From UBA8949 sp942493365 (GTDB lineage Bacteria > Bacillota > Clostridia > Saccharofermentanales > UBA5734): a DNA stretch of 64,000 bases. The notes beneath the pieces are model-generated. The model had not been told where the DNA came from and did no database searches. It saw only the letters and a list, made by a program, of their open reading frames with translations. A program made the translations under genes and the position numbers. The stretch lies in assembly GCA_942493365.1 (NCBI GenBank), contig OW818697.1:1240001-1304000 (forward strand), given 5' to 3'. Of this stretch, positions 44,902 through 52,046 are shown piece by piece. How positions within the stretch are numbered: position 1 is the first letter of the stretch; every line of letters starts with the position of its first letter.

Positions 44902-45516
44902 TTAAGGCCAGTAGACCTGCTCGACTTTGGTCACGTCGTTGCCGACGACTGTGACGTAGTAGAAATATTGGTTGAGTACGGCATCCGGGTTGAAATCATA
45001 AAGGTTGTAGAGATCAAGTGGTGTCGCGTTAACCGGCTCGGCACCCATGACCTGAGAACCGTCCGGATTGAACATCAGTTTGATTTCAACCACATTCATA
45101 TCGACGGTGCGCAGCTGCGGGTTGATATTTTTCTCCCAGAAGATTGAATCAACACCAGCTTCAGCATTCACCTCAGCTTGGGCATCGGCCAACGTATAGC
45201 CTTCATAATCGACCAGATATTGCACCGCATCGTCGCCGCGCAGCATGTCGAAATAGTCAAAATCAGCCCAGCCACTCGCCGGATCGTAGGAGACCATGTG
45301 GGCGTAGCTGGAATACATCTTGGCGGTGTTGGTCGGGCTGATAACGGTCGCGGCCGTGGTGGCGATGGTATCTGAAGGCGCCGCGGTTGTATCGAAGGGA
45401 CCCTCTGCTGCGGTCGTTTCGTCGCCCGTGGCGGATGTCGCTGGCCGAATTTCAATACAGGCGGCTGTCATGATGATCAGCGTCAAACAAAGAAAAATGA
45501 GTGCTGCCTTTTTCAT
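44902..45516 (-). CDS. Secreted lipoprotein of unknown function
   Basis: A 204-residue protein with a lipobox MTAAC near residue 20, a Thr/Ala-rich linker (about 25-65), then a compact domain beginning AKMYSSYAHMVSYDPASGWADFDYF. The domain includes a YTLADAQAEV segment and a final strand-rich region. I do not recognise it. GGAGGG precedes ATG 45516, and the amidase gene follows 15 bases after its stop, so both are probably one transcript and act at the cell surface. Confidence 0.75.
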   Translation of the reverse strand: MKKAALIFLCLTLIIMTAACIEIRPATSATGDETTAAEGPFDTTAAPSDTIATTAATVISPTNTAKMYSSYAHMVSYDPASGWADFDYFDMLRGDDAVQYLVDYEGYTLADAQAEVNAEAGVDSIFWEKNINPQLRTVDMNVVEIKLMFNPDGSQVMGAEPVNATPLDLYNLYDFNPDAVLNQYFYYVTVVGNDVTKVEQVYWP

Positions 45517-45726
45517 AGAACCCTCCAAAAAGTCATATTGCGATGGAATAATGATTATATTCTACTACAAATATTCCTTAAAGGGTACTCACAGCCTTTT
45601 CAGAGTATTTATAACAAGCCAAAAAAGCAGAAATTAATTCATTGAGCAAAGGATCAATATTTTTTAAACTTTCGCCGTCTGTGAACAAGGCCGGATAGGT
45701 TAAGCAACCTTCTACCATGCCATAAA

Positions 45727-45767
45727 AAACCACCTGTTGATAAAATAACTTTATCAACAGGTGGTTT
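45727..45767 (-). terminator. Terminator of the tRNA-Leu gene
   Basis: Eighteen-pair perfect stem (CCACCTGTTGATAAA core) with a five-base loop, seven bases after the tRNA 3' end on the minus strand, then a T-rich run. Confidence 0.85.
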
Positions 45768-45773
45768 CTTTTC

Positions 45774-45856
45774 TGGTGCGGCCAATGGGACTTGAACCCA
45801 TACGGTTGCCCATACGCCCCTCAAACGTACGCGTCTGCCAATTCCGCCATGGCCGC
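45774..45856 (-). tRNA. tRNA-Leu(GAG)
   Basis: Class II tRNA with a seven-pair acceptor stem (GCGGCCA/TGGCCGC), D arm with GCGGAATTGGCAGACGC, anticodon stem TACGT/GCGTA with loop TTGAGGG, so the anticodon is GAG (45820-45822), a long variable arm, a T arm with TTCAAGT and an encoded CCA. It reads CUC and CUU leucine codons. Confidence 0.95.
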
Positions 45857-45896
45857 AATGGATAAAGTGCCGAGGGTTTGCTGTTTGGCATGTGCA

Positions 45897-45926
45897 ATTA
45901 TACGCATGGGGGTAGGCCTTTGTCAA
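45897..45926 (-). promoter_or_regulatory. Promoter of tRNA-Leu
   Basis: Minus-strand TTGACA (45921-45926), 18-base spacer, TATAAT (45897-45902): both boxes perfect. Confidence 0.8.
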
Positions 45927-45996
45927 TCCTGACTTGCGCAATAAGAATTTTTGAATGATAATGAAATGGCAGACAAAATTCAAGGAGGGACAGAAC

Positions 45997-46428
45997 ATGC
46001 TAGTTAAACAGATTTCTGTATTTTTGGAGAACAAGTCCGGCCGTCTGGCCGAAGTAACCAAGACACTCCGCGACAGCAACATCGACATCAGAGCCCTTTA
46101 TATAGCTGATACCGCCGAATATGGCGTCCTGCGTATGATCGTCGACAAGCCGGATGACGCGCAAAACGCGTTGTCAGCGGCGGGCTTTACGGTCAGCGAA
46201 ACCAACGTCATCGCCGTGGCGATTCCCGATCATCCGGGCACCTTGGACAAGGTGCTGGAAGTTCTCAGCACCAACTCGATTTCGCTCGAATACCTGTATG
46301 CCTTTGTTGGGCGTTTGTCAGCCGACGCTGTCGTCGTCATTCGAATCGAAGAACCGCAGAAAGCCCTCGAGAAATTTGAGCAAGCGGGCATCCGTTTGAT
46401 GACCAGCAAGGAGGTCTACGGAACTTGA
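45997..46428 (+). CDS. Tandem ACT-domain protein
   Basis: A 143-residue protein made of two ACT domains (residues 1-68 and 70-143; KQISVFLENKSGRLAEVTKTL and VIAVAIPDHPGTLDKVLEVL). Stand-alone proteins of this type are thought to sense amino acids; ligand unknown. GGAGGG lies upstream of the ATG. The next gene starts within its stop codon. Confidence 0.88.
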   Translation: MLVKQISVFLENKSGRLAEVTKTLRDSNIDIRALYIADTAEYGVLRMIVDKPDDAQNALSAAGFTVSETNVIAVAIPDHPGTLDKVLEVLSTNSISLEYLYAFVGRLSADAVVVIRIEEPQKALEKFEQAGIRLMTSKEVYGT

Positions 46429-47699
46429 GCTTTGCCGATTATCAGCGATTTGGCATTTCACGCCCGGTGTTCGATTTATCCGAGCAGGCCATGATCGAAG
46501 TCGGGCCTGTTTTTGACGGGATCGCCCGGATCCGTGAAAGCAATCAACTGCGTGTGCTGGCCGCGCTGCAGCAGGCTCGTCTGTCCGAGAGCCAGCTGGG
46601 CGGCAGCACCGGCTACGGTTACGACGATCTCGGCCGCGACCAGATCGAAACGGCCTTTGCCAAGGCCTTTGGCGCCGAGACCGCGCTGGTGCGCATCCAG
46701 ATCAGTTCGGGCACGCAGGCGCTGGCGCTCTGCTTGTTTGGCCTGCTGCGACCGGGCGACGAATTGCTGTCGGTCACCGGCGCGCCCTACGACACGTTGA
46801 AGGAAACCATCGGCATCAGCGGCGGCGGGACGAACCAGGGGTCGCTCGCAGATTTTGGCGTCAAGTACCGGCAGGTTGAACTGACCGACGCTGGCGATCC
46901 CGATCTCGCGGCCATTACCGCCGCGCTGACCGCCAAAACCAAGGTTGTCTTTGTCCAGAAATCGCGCGGCTACACGCTGCGCCGCTCGCTGCTGACCGCC
47001 GATCTGGCCGCGATTTGCACTGCTGTCCGCGCCGCCGGCAGTCAGGCGGCCATTGTGGTTGACAACTGTTACGGTGAATTCGTCGAAACGCAGGAACCCT
47101 GCATGGCCGGCGCGGACCTGTGCGCCGGTTCATTGATCAAAAACCCCGGCGGTGGGCTGTGTCCGTCCGGCGGCTACATCGCCGGCCGCGCTGATCTCGT
47201 GGCCAAGGTTGCCGCGCGCCTGACCGCGCCTGGCCTGGGCAGCCACGTCGGGCCGACGCTGGGCTTTTCGCGTCTGATCGCGCAGGGCCTGTACCTGGCC
47301 CCGCACACCGTCGCCGAAAGCCTGAAGGGCGCGGTTTTTGCCTCGGCGCTCTTCCAATTGGCCGGTTTCAAGACCTATCCAGAACCCGACACCGTTCGCG
47401 GGGATATTGTCCAGACCATCGAACTCGGCAGCCCCGAGCGGCTGGTGGCTTTTTGCCAATCGATCCAGGCCGCTTCGCCGGTGGACAGCTTTGTCCGCCC
47501 CGAGCCCTGGGCGATGCCCGGTTACGACAGCCCGGTCATCATGGCAGCGGGCGCCTTCGTTCAGGGCGCTTCAATTGAACTGTCGGCCGACGGGCCGCTG
47601 CGCCCGCCCTTTCCGGCCTATCTGCAAGGTGGCCTGTGCTTTGAAAATGTCCGGCTGGCCTGTATGCTGGCCGTCGAGAAAACCGGGGTGGCCGGTTAA
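46425..47699 (+). CDS. Methionine gamma-lyase-like PLP protein
   Basis: A 424-residue PLP-fold enzyme of the family formerly labelled aluminium-resistance protein (Met_gamma_lyase). It has GYGYDDLGRDQIE, SSGTQALALCLFGLLRPGDE, VVDNCYGEFVE and the likely PLP lysine in GSLIKNPGGG. Despite the family name, substrate is uncertain. The TTG start at 46425 overlaps the ACT gene stop and has AGGAGG ten bases upstream. Its coupling to an ACT sensor suggests amino-acid control. Confidence 0.88.
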   Translation: MSFADYQRFGISRPVFDLSEQAMIEVGPVFDGIARIRESNQLRVLAALQQARLSESQLGGSTGYGYDDLGRDQIETAFAKAFGAETALVRIQISSGTQALALCLFGLLRPGDELLSVTGAPYDTLKETIGISGGGTNQGSLADFGVKYRQVELTDAGDPDLAAITAALTAKTKVVFVQKSRGYTLRRSLLTADLAAICTAVRAAGSQAAIVVDNCYGEFVETQEPCMAGADLCAGSLIKNPGGGLCPSGGYIAGRADLVAKVAARLTAPGLGSHVGPTLGFSRLIAQGLYLAPHTVAESLKGAVFASALFQLAGFKTYPEPDTVRGDIVQTIELGSPERLVAFCQSIQAASPVDSFVRPEPWAMPGYDSPVIMAAGAFVQGASIELSADGPLRPPFPAYLQGGLCFENVRLACMLAVEKTGVAG

Positions 47700-49099
47700 T
47701 GCGCCGCCAGAAACCAGGCATTCCTCGCCCCGATCCGCTGCGTTTTTCAGCGCCGCGGGCGGATGCAGGCAGCGACCATGGTCAGCAGCGCACCAACAGG
47801 GGCATGCCGGTTGAGCGTCTGCGACGCATCCAACGCCGCAAGGCGAGGAGCCGCGCGGCTACGCTGGCCATCTTTGTTATGATTATCATGCTGGCCACCA
47901 TCGTTCTGATTATCGCGGTCATGAAACAAGCCAAGCCCAGTCCGGAGTTTATCTTTATTCAGGAGGGCGAGTTGGCCCACACGGTCTCGGCCAAGGGCCT
48001 GATCATCCGAGATGAAACGACCTTTGCCGCCAATGTGAACGGCCTGCTTAAGCCGTTGACAACCGAAGGCAGCCGGGCCGCGGTCGGCCAGAAGCTGGCG
48101 TTAATCATTCCCGCCGACAAAGAAAGTCTGCTGTTGGATTTGCAAAAATGTGAAAACGACATTGCTGATCTGCAAACCACCCTGATGAATGAAGGCAAAG
48201 GCAGCGGCGCGCAGGCCATCTTTGATGAGAGCGCGTCATCCCTTTCGTCGATTGTCAATCTCATCCGCAGCGATGTTTCGCGGGGAACCCTTTCCAATAT
48301 GAGCGGTTATTCAGCTTCGATTTCGGTCATCCTCGAACAGCGGACGACCAAACTGACCGATGTCGATTTCAACGACAGTGTTCTCAACACGCTCGAACTG
48401 CAACGAGACAACCTCGAAAAGAGCCTGGGACTGGACGCCGGCACACTGATCTGTCAGAAACCCGGCATCATTTCGTTCAGACTGGACGGCCTGGAACAGC
48501 TGCTGACGCCGGCGGTGGCCGAAACCATCACGGTTGACAGTTATCGGCAATACATCGGCCAAGCCACCGCCCAAACCGCGGCCTCGGCGACGGTCACCAA
48601 GGATCAGCAAATTATGCGGATTTCGTCCAATCTTAATCAGTATCTCGTATTTTTGCTGCCGACGATTGATTCTGATCAATTCACGAAAGGCAGCACGATC
48701 ACCATCAGCCTGGCTGAAGAAGACCTGGAAATTGCCGACTGCACGGTTGAGCGTTCCGTAGCCGTAGGAGCTGACGCCTTTGTCATCTTCAAAACCGACC
48801 GCCAGGTCGAGCGCCTGTCCGGCCAGCGCAGCATCAATGCCGAGCTGACCCTGTCGACTACGACAGGGCTTAAAGTGCCGGTTTCGTCACTCATCGACTA
48901 TGATCCTGAACAAAAGCAGGCCAGCCTGATGATTGTGACCGGCGGCTATACCAAGACCTGTCTGGTCGAAGTGGTCGATATGGACCGTACCGACGCCATC
49001 ATCAAGGCCATCAGCAGCGAGATCATTCAGCCGGGGGTATCAACCGTCCTGGTCGTCAATCCCAGTTCGATCAAAGCAGGTGAGTACATTGGCAATTGA
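47699..49099 (+). CDS. HlyD-like membrane protein of the sepF cluster
   Basis: A 466-residue protein with a basic cytoplasmic leader, one transmembrane helix (about residues 58-75, FVMIIMLATIVLIIAVM), then an extracytoplasmic region with barrel-sandwich and coiled-coil segments (GLIIRDETTFAANVNGLL, LQKCENDIADLQ). Similar HlyD-type proteins precede yggS and sepF in many Clostridia, but the role is unknown. The ATG overlaps the previous stop by one base. Confidence 0.75.
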   Translation: MRRQKPGIPRPDPLRFSAPRADAGSDHGQQRTNRGMPVERLRRIQRRKARSRAATLAIFVMIIMLATIVLIIAVMKQAKPSPEFIFIQEGELAHTVSAKGLIIRDETTFAANVNGLLKPLTTEGSRAAVGQKLALIIPADKESLLLDLQKCENDIADLQTTLMNEGKGSGAQAIFDESASSLSSIVNLIRSDVSRGTLSNMSGYSASISVILEQRTTKLTDVDFNDSVLNTLELQRDNLEKSLGLDAGTLICQKPGIISFRLDGLEQLLTPAVAETITVDSYRQYIGQATAQTAASATVTKDQQIMRISSNLNQYLVFLLPTIDSDQFTKGSTITISLAEEDLEIADCTVERSVAVGADAFVIFKTDRQVERLSGQRSINAELTLSTTTGLKVPVSSLIDYDPEQKQASLMIVTGGYTKTCLVEVVDMDRTDAIIKAISSEIIQPGVSTVLVVNPSSIKAGEYIGN

Positions 49100-49820
49100 A
49101 GCCCTTTCAACGGCGGAAACGGCTGCCCTGCAAGAGCGCCTGCTGAGGGTTCGCGACCGAATCAGCACGGCGGCGCGACTGGCCGGACGACGAAATGAGG
49201 AGATCACGCTGATTGGGGTCAGCAAGTTTTTTCCAGCATCGACCGCCCTGGCCGCTTTTGACCTGGGCCTTCTTGATCTGGGTGAAAACCGGGTTCAGGA
49301 AATGATTGACAAGATCAACCAGTTGGCGGCGCAGGGGCGGCAACCCCATTGGCACCTGATCGGCACCCTGCAAAAAAATAAAGTTCGCCAGATTATGGGT
49401 CGGACCCAGCTGGTTCATTCGGTGGATTCGTTGGCGCTTCTCGAGGAGATCGCTCGGCAGTCACAAGCGTCTTCGATCGTGACCGATATTCTCCTGCAGA
49501 TCAATACGGCCGGTGAGGCCAGCAAACACGGCTTTTCGCCCGGCACCATTGCCGCGGCGGCTGAACAGGCACAAACCCTGTCCGGCATACGCCTGCGCGG
49601 CCTGATGACCATGGCCCCCCTTTTTGACAATCCAGACGATACGCTGACGATTTTCGCCAAAACGCGCGAATGTTTCGAAAAAACGGCCCGCCAGGTCGGC
49701 GCGGACTTTTCAATCTTGTCGATGGGCATGAGCCTGGATTTCGTCCAGGCCATCCGCTGCGGTTCGACGCATGTCCGCATTGGTACCGCGATTTTTGGCC
49801 CGCGACTGTTACAATCCTGA
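49089..49820 (+). CDS. yggS: YggS-type PLP homeostasis protein
   Basis: A 243-residue alanine-racemase-like barrel that binds PLP through the lysine in IGVSKFFP (about residue 46). GENRVQEM, WHLIGTLQKNK, HSVDS, GLMTMAPL and LSMGMSLDFVQAIRCGSTHVRIGTAIFG are the family motifs. I prefer the TTG at 49089 because AGGTGA lies five bases upstream; a GTG at 49080 is also in frame. It overlaps the previous gene and precedes sepF, the classical division-cluster arrangement. Confidence 0.92.
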   Translation: MAIEALSTAETAALQERLLRVRDRISTAARLAGRRNEEITLIGVSKFFPASTALAAFDLGLLDLGENRVQEMIDKINQLAAQGRQPHWHLIGTLQKNKVRQIMGRTQLVHSVDSLALLEEIARQSQASSIVTDILLQINTAGEASKHGFSPGTIAAAAEQAQTLSGIRLRGLMTMAPLFDNPDDTLTIFAKTRECFEKTARQVGADFSILSMGMSLDFVQAIRCGSTHVRIGTAIFGPRLLQS

Positions 49821-49880
49821 TACAGCAGCCCTGCTATGTTGCATCGCCATTACATAACATTAACTCTTGGCCCTGCAGCG

Positions 49881-49909
49881 TTGCATCTGCGCAAACCCCT
49901 CCCTATAAT
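49881..49909 (+). promoter_or_regulatory. Promoter of sepF
   Basis: TTGCAT (49881-49886), 17-base spacer, TATAAT (49904-49909). Confidence 0.65.
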
Positions 49910-49961
49910 GAACTCAGTGACTCATTCGTCGAACCTGGGTATTGACTTGGAGGTAATTGAC

Positions 49962-50435
49962 ATGGCAGATATTCTAAACAAGTTTTTCAGTCGTCTTGGA
50001 AATTTTCATGACGAGATTGATTATGAAGATGAGTATGATCAGGCCGAATACGACCGTCAAGAACCCGTCGAGATGATCGATGAACCTCGTCCAGGACCTT
50101 TCCGCAAACAACAGCCTTCCAAGGTTGTTGATTTAAAGCCCCATGGCAACCAGCAGGTCGTCATCATGCAGCCGGCCGACATCGAATCGGCACAGCAGGC
50201 CTGCGACCACATCCGCGCCGGCAAAACGGTCATCTGCAACATTGAAAAGGTCGACACCAAGGTCGCCCAGCGCGTCATCGATTTCATCACCGGCGCCGCC
50301 TATGCCCTCGACGGCAAGGTCATGCCGGTTTCCTCGGTCATCTTTGTCGTTGCCCCGCACAACACGGCACTGGTCGAGGGCGGTATCGTCAGCCAAAGCA
50401 TGGAGTACATCCGCCAGACCGCCGTCGGCCGCTGA
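49962..50435 (+). CDS. sepF: Cell division protein SepF
   Basis: A 157-residue FtsZ-ring organiser. The N-terminal helix MADILNKFFSRLG binds the membrane, followed by an acidic linker and the C-terminal SepF fold (VVIMQPADIESAQQACDHIRAGKTVICNI, RVIDFITGAAYALDGKV, FVVAP). GGAGG precedes the ATG. It has its own promoter in addition to possible read-through from yggS. Confidence 0.95.
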   Translation: MADILNKFFSRLGNFHDEIDYEDEYDQAEYDRQEPVEMIDEPRPGPFRKQQPSKVVDLKPHGNQQVVIMQPADIESAQQACDHIRAGKTVICNIEKVDTKVAQRVIDFITGAAYALDGKVMPVSSVIFVVAPHNTALVEGGIVSQSMEYIRQTAVGR

Positions 50436-50466
50436 TCGCGCGGATCGGCTTATCACACGCAACAAC

Positions 50467-50498
50467 AAAAACGGGCACTCAGCTGGGCGCCCGTTTTT
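50467..50498 (+). terminator. Terminator after sepF
   Basis: Stem AAAAACGGGC and GCCCGTTTTT closing on a twelve-base loop, then a T-rich run. It is separated by only about 20 bases from the coaW -10 box (TATAAT at 50515-50520). Confidence 0.75.
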
Positions 50499-50542
50499 CT
50501 ATGTTATAATAAGACCAGCACAAGACAAAAAAGGGGATTGGC

Positions 50543-51355
50543 ATGGGCATTATCATTGGTTTGGATATCGGTGGCAGCACCACCAAAATTGTCGGACTGC
50601 GCGGCGTTGAACTGATCAGCCGCGAACTGGTCAAGGCCAGCGACCCCGTCGCGTCGGCCTTCGGCGCCCTGGGCAAATTCATCAATCAAAACAACCTCGG
50701 TTTGGACGATATCGAACGGGTCATGGTGACCGGCGTTGGCGCCTCCTTTTTGCAGAGCGACTTGCTCGGCATTCCGACGGTACGATCGGTCGAATTTCGC
50801 GCCATCGGACTCGGTGGTCTATATGTGACCGGCCTCCAGGAAGCCATCGTGGTCAGCATGGGCACCGGTACCGCCATCGTCCATGCCTCGCCAAGCGGCG
50901 TTGAGCACCTGATCGGTTCGGGCATCGGCGGCGGCACACTGCTGGGTCTTTCCAACCGCATGATCAATGTTCGTGACTTCGCGCTGTTTAACGAACTGGC
51001 CGATCGCGGCGATCTGTCGCACATCGACCTGACCATCAGCGACATCACCAAGGATGAACTGCCGGGTCTGCCGCCCGATACCACCGCATCCAATTTCGGC
51101 AAAAATGATGAGTCCGCCAGTCACGAAGATATCGCGCTGGGCATCGTCAACCTGGTCTTCCAGTCGGTCGGCACCACGGCCGTGCTGGCCGCCCGCCAAA
51201 GCGGCATCCGCACCATCGTCTTTACCGGCAACCTCACCCTGGTCAAACAGGGTACCAAGGTGCTTGACTGTTTTTCCAGCCTTTACGATGTCAAAATTGT
51301 TGTGCCTGAAGCAGCCGAATTCGCCACGGCGATCGGGGCAGCGCTAAACAAATAA
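50543..51355 (+). CDS. coaW: Type II pantothenate kinase
   Basis: First enzyme of coenzyme A synthesis. The 270-residue protein has the ASKHA fold: phosphate loop GLDIGGSTTKI, then VSMGTGTAIVHA and GSGIGGGTLLGLS, and a late adenosine motif FTGNLT. This is the staphylococcal and clostridial type that is insensitive to feedback by CoA. It is followed by a 690-base gene-free tract. Confidence 0.92.
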   Translation: MGIIIGLDIGGSTTKIVGLRGVELISRELVKASDPVASAFGALGKFINQNNLGLDDIERVMVTGVGASFLQSDLLGIPTVRSVEFRAIGLGGLYVTGLQEAIVVSMGTGTAIVHASPSGVEHLIGSGIGGGTLLGLSNRMINVRDFALFNELADRGDLSHIDLTISDITKDELPGLPPDTTASNFGKNDESASHEDIALGIVNLVFQSVGTTAVLAARQSGIRTIVFTGNLTLVKQGTKVLDCFSSLYDVKIVVPEAAEFATAIGAALNK

Positions 51356-51446
51356 TCAATTTTACAATTTCCGCCGCACTCAACTCAGTTTTGCTTCGCA
51401 AAACAAATTCGTGCGGCCGGAAATGTAAAACTGATTATTTGCTTGT
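51356..51446. repeat. Nested palindrome E4
   Basis: Outer stem ATCAATTTTACAATTTCCG against CGGAAATGTAAAACTGAT, then CCGCAC/GTGCGG, an internal loop with TCAACTCA on the left and AAATTC on the right, and an inner stem GTTTTGC-TTC-GCAAAAC. It begins beside the coaW stop. A second copy, E7, lies 387 bases later. Confidence 0.75.
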
Positions 51447-51492
51447 TGGATATTGTTGGATTACATTTCTCGATAACCTTTGTCCTATATTT

Positions 51493-51579
51493 GATAGTGG
51501 ATTTCCCTGTGTCCCAGCAGAGCGAATCTTTTTTGCGCAGCAAAAAAGTCTGAGCGAGCGGGACATCAGGGAAATTCAT
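51493..51579. repeat. Nested palindrome E5
   Basis: Outer stem GGATTTCCCTGTGTCCC against GGGACATCAGGGAAATTC (one bulged base), internal-loop arms with GAGCGAATC and GTCTGAGCG, and inner stem TTTTTTGC-GCA-GCAAAAAA. Compared with E8 the core is the same but the outer stem differs. Confidence 0.75.
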
Positions 51580-51639
51580 CGTCTGCGGATGCTTTTCTCC
51601 GGCGAATCGGGCGGCTTATTGATTCACAGCTTTTAAGGA

Positions 51640-51718
51640 GGCGTCTGGCATCTCCTTCGCGCTCAGGGTCCTCGGCCTACGGCCTGCGGATTCGCGCGGC
51701 CGGAGATCCAGGACGCCC
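51640..51718. repeat. Nested palindrome E6
   Basis: Outer stem GGCGTCTGGCATCTCC against GGAGATCCAGGACGCC, internal-loop sequence with CGCGCTCAGGGTC on the left and GATTCGCGCGGCC on the right, and an inner hairpin CTCGGCCTACGGCCTGCGG. It lies between the two duplicated units. Its inner hairpin resembles that of E2 in the 14-kb cluster. Confidence 0.7.
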
Positions 51719-51741
51719 TATTTGTTTATATGGATTTCGGA

Positions 51742-51833
51742 TGTCATTTTACAATTTCCGCCGCACTCAACTCAGTTTTGCTTCGCAAAACAAATTCGTG
51801 CGGCCGGAAATGTAAAACTGATTATTTGCTTGT
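51742..51833. repeat. Nested palindrome E7
   Basis: Nearly identical to E4 through the core and outer stem, followed by a similar spacer (TTTGCTTGTTGGAT). E7 with E8 is a second copy of the unit E4 with E5. Confidence 0.75.
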
Positions 51834-51885
51834 TGGATCTTGCGGGGTAAGATTTCTCGATTACCTTTGTCCTGTCGTTGATGAT

Positions 51886-51962
51886 AGATTTCCGATGATC
51901 CAGCCGAGCGAATCTTTTTTGCGCAGCAAAAAAGTCTGAGCGAACGGATCATCGGAAATCTT
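51886..51962. repeat. Nested palindrome E8
   Basis: Same core as E5 (GAGCGAATC, TTTTTTGCGCAGCAAAAAA, GTCTGAGCGA) but with the outer stem GATTTCCGATGATCC against GGATCATCGGAAATC, which is a perfect pairing with different bases. This is compensatory change relative to E5. Apart from these elements, 51356-52004 contains no gene that I can support. Confidence 0.8.
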
Positions 51963-52046
51963 GTTATTGATTGGCATTTCCATTAAAATGAACAGGACAA
52001 ACTTATGACGCCTATTTGCGGCGATTTTTTCACAGGGGTGTGTAAG

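Noticed and set aside
44657..44905. Repetitive GC-rich stretch in the amidase gene as a DNA repeat element
   Set aside because: It encodes the Thr/Pro linker of the lipoprotein on the minus strand; the repetition follows from protein sequence.
51356..51962. Integron attC sites or a CRISPR array
   Set aside because: Imperfect palindromes recall attC, but the GTTRRRY/RYYYAAC core is missing and no integrase or cassettes are present. Repeats are not evenly spaced with unique spacers as in CRISPR, and there are no cas genes.
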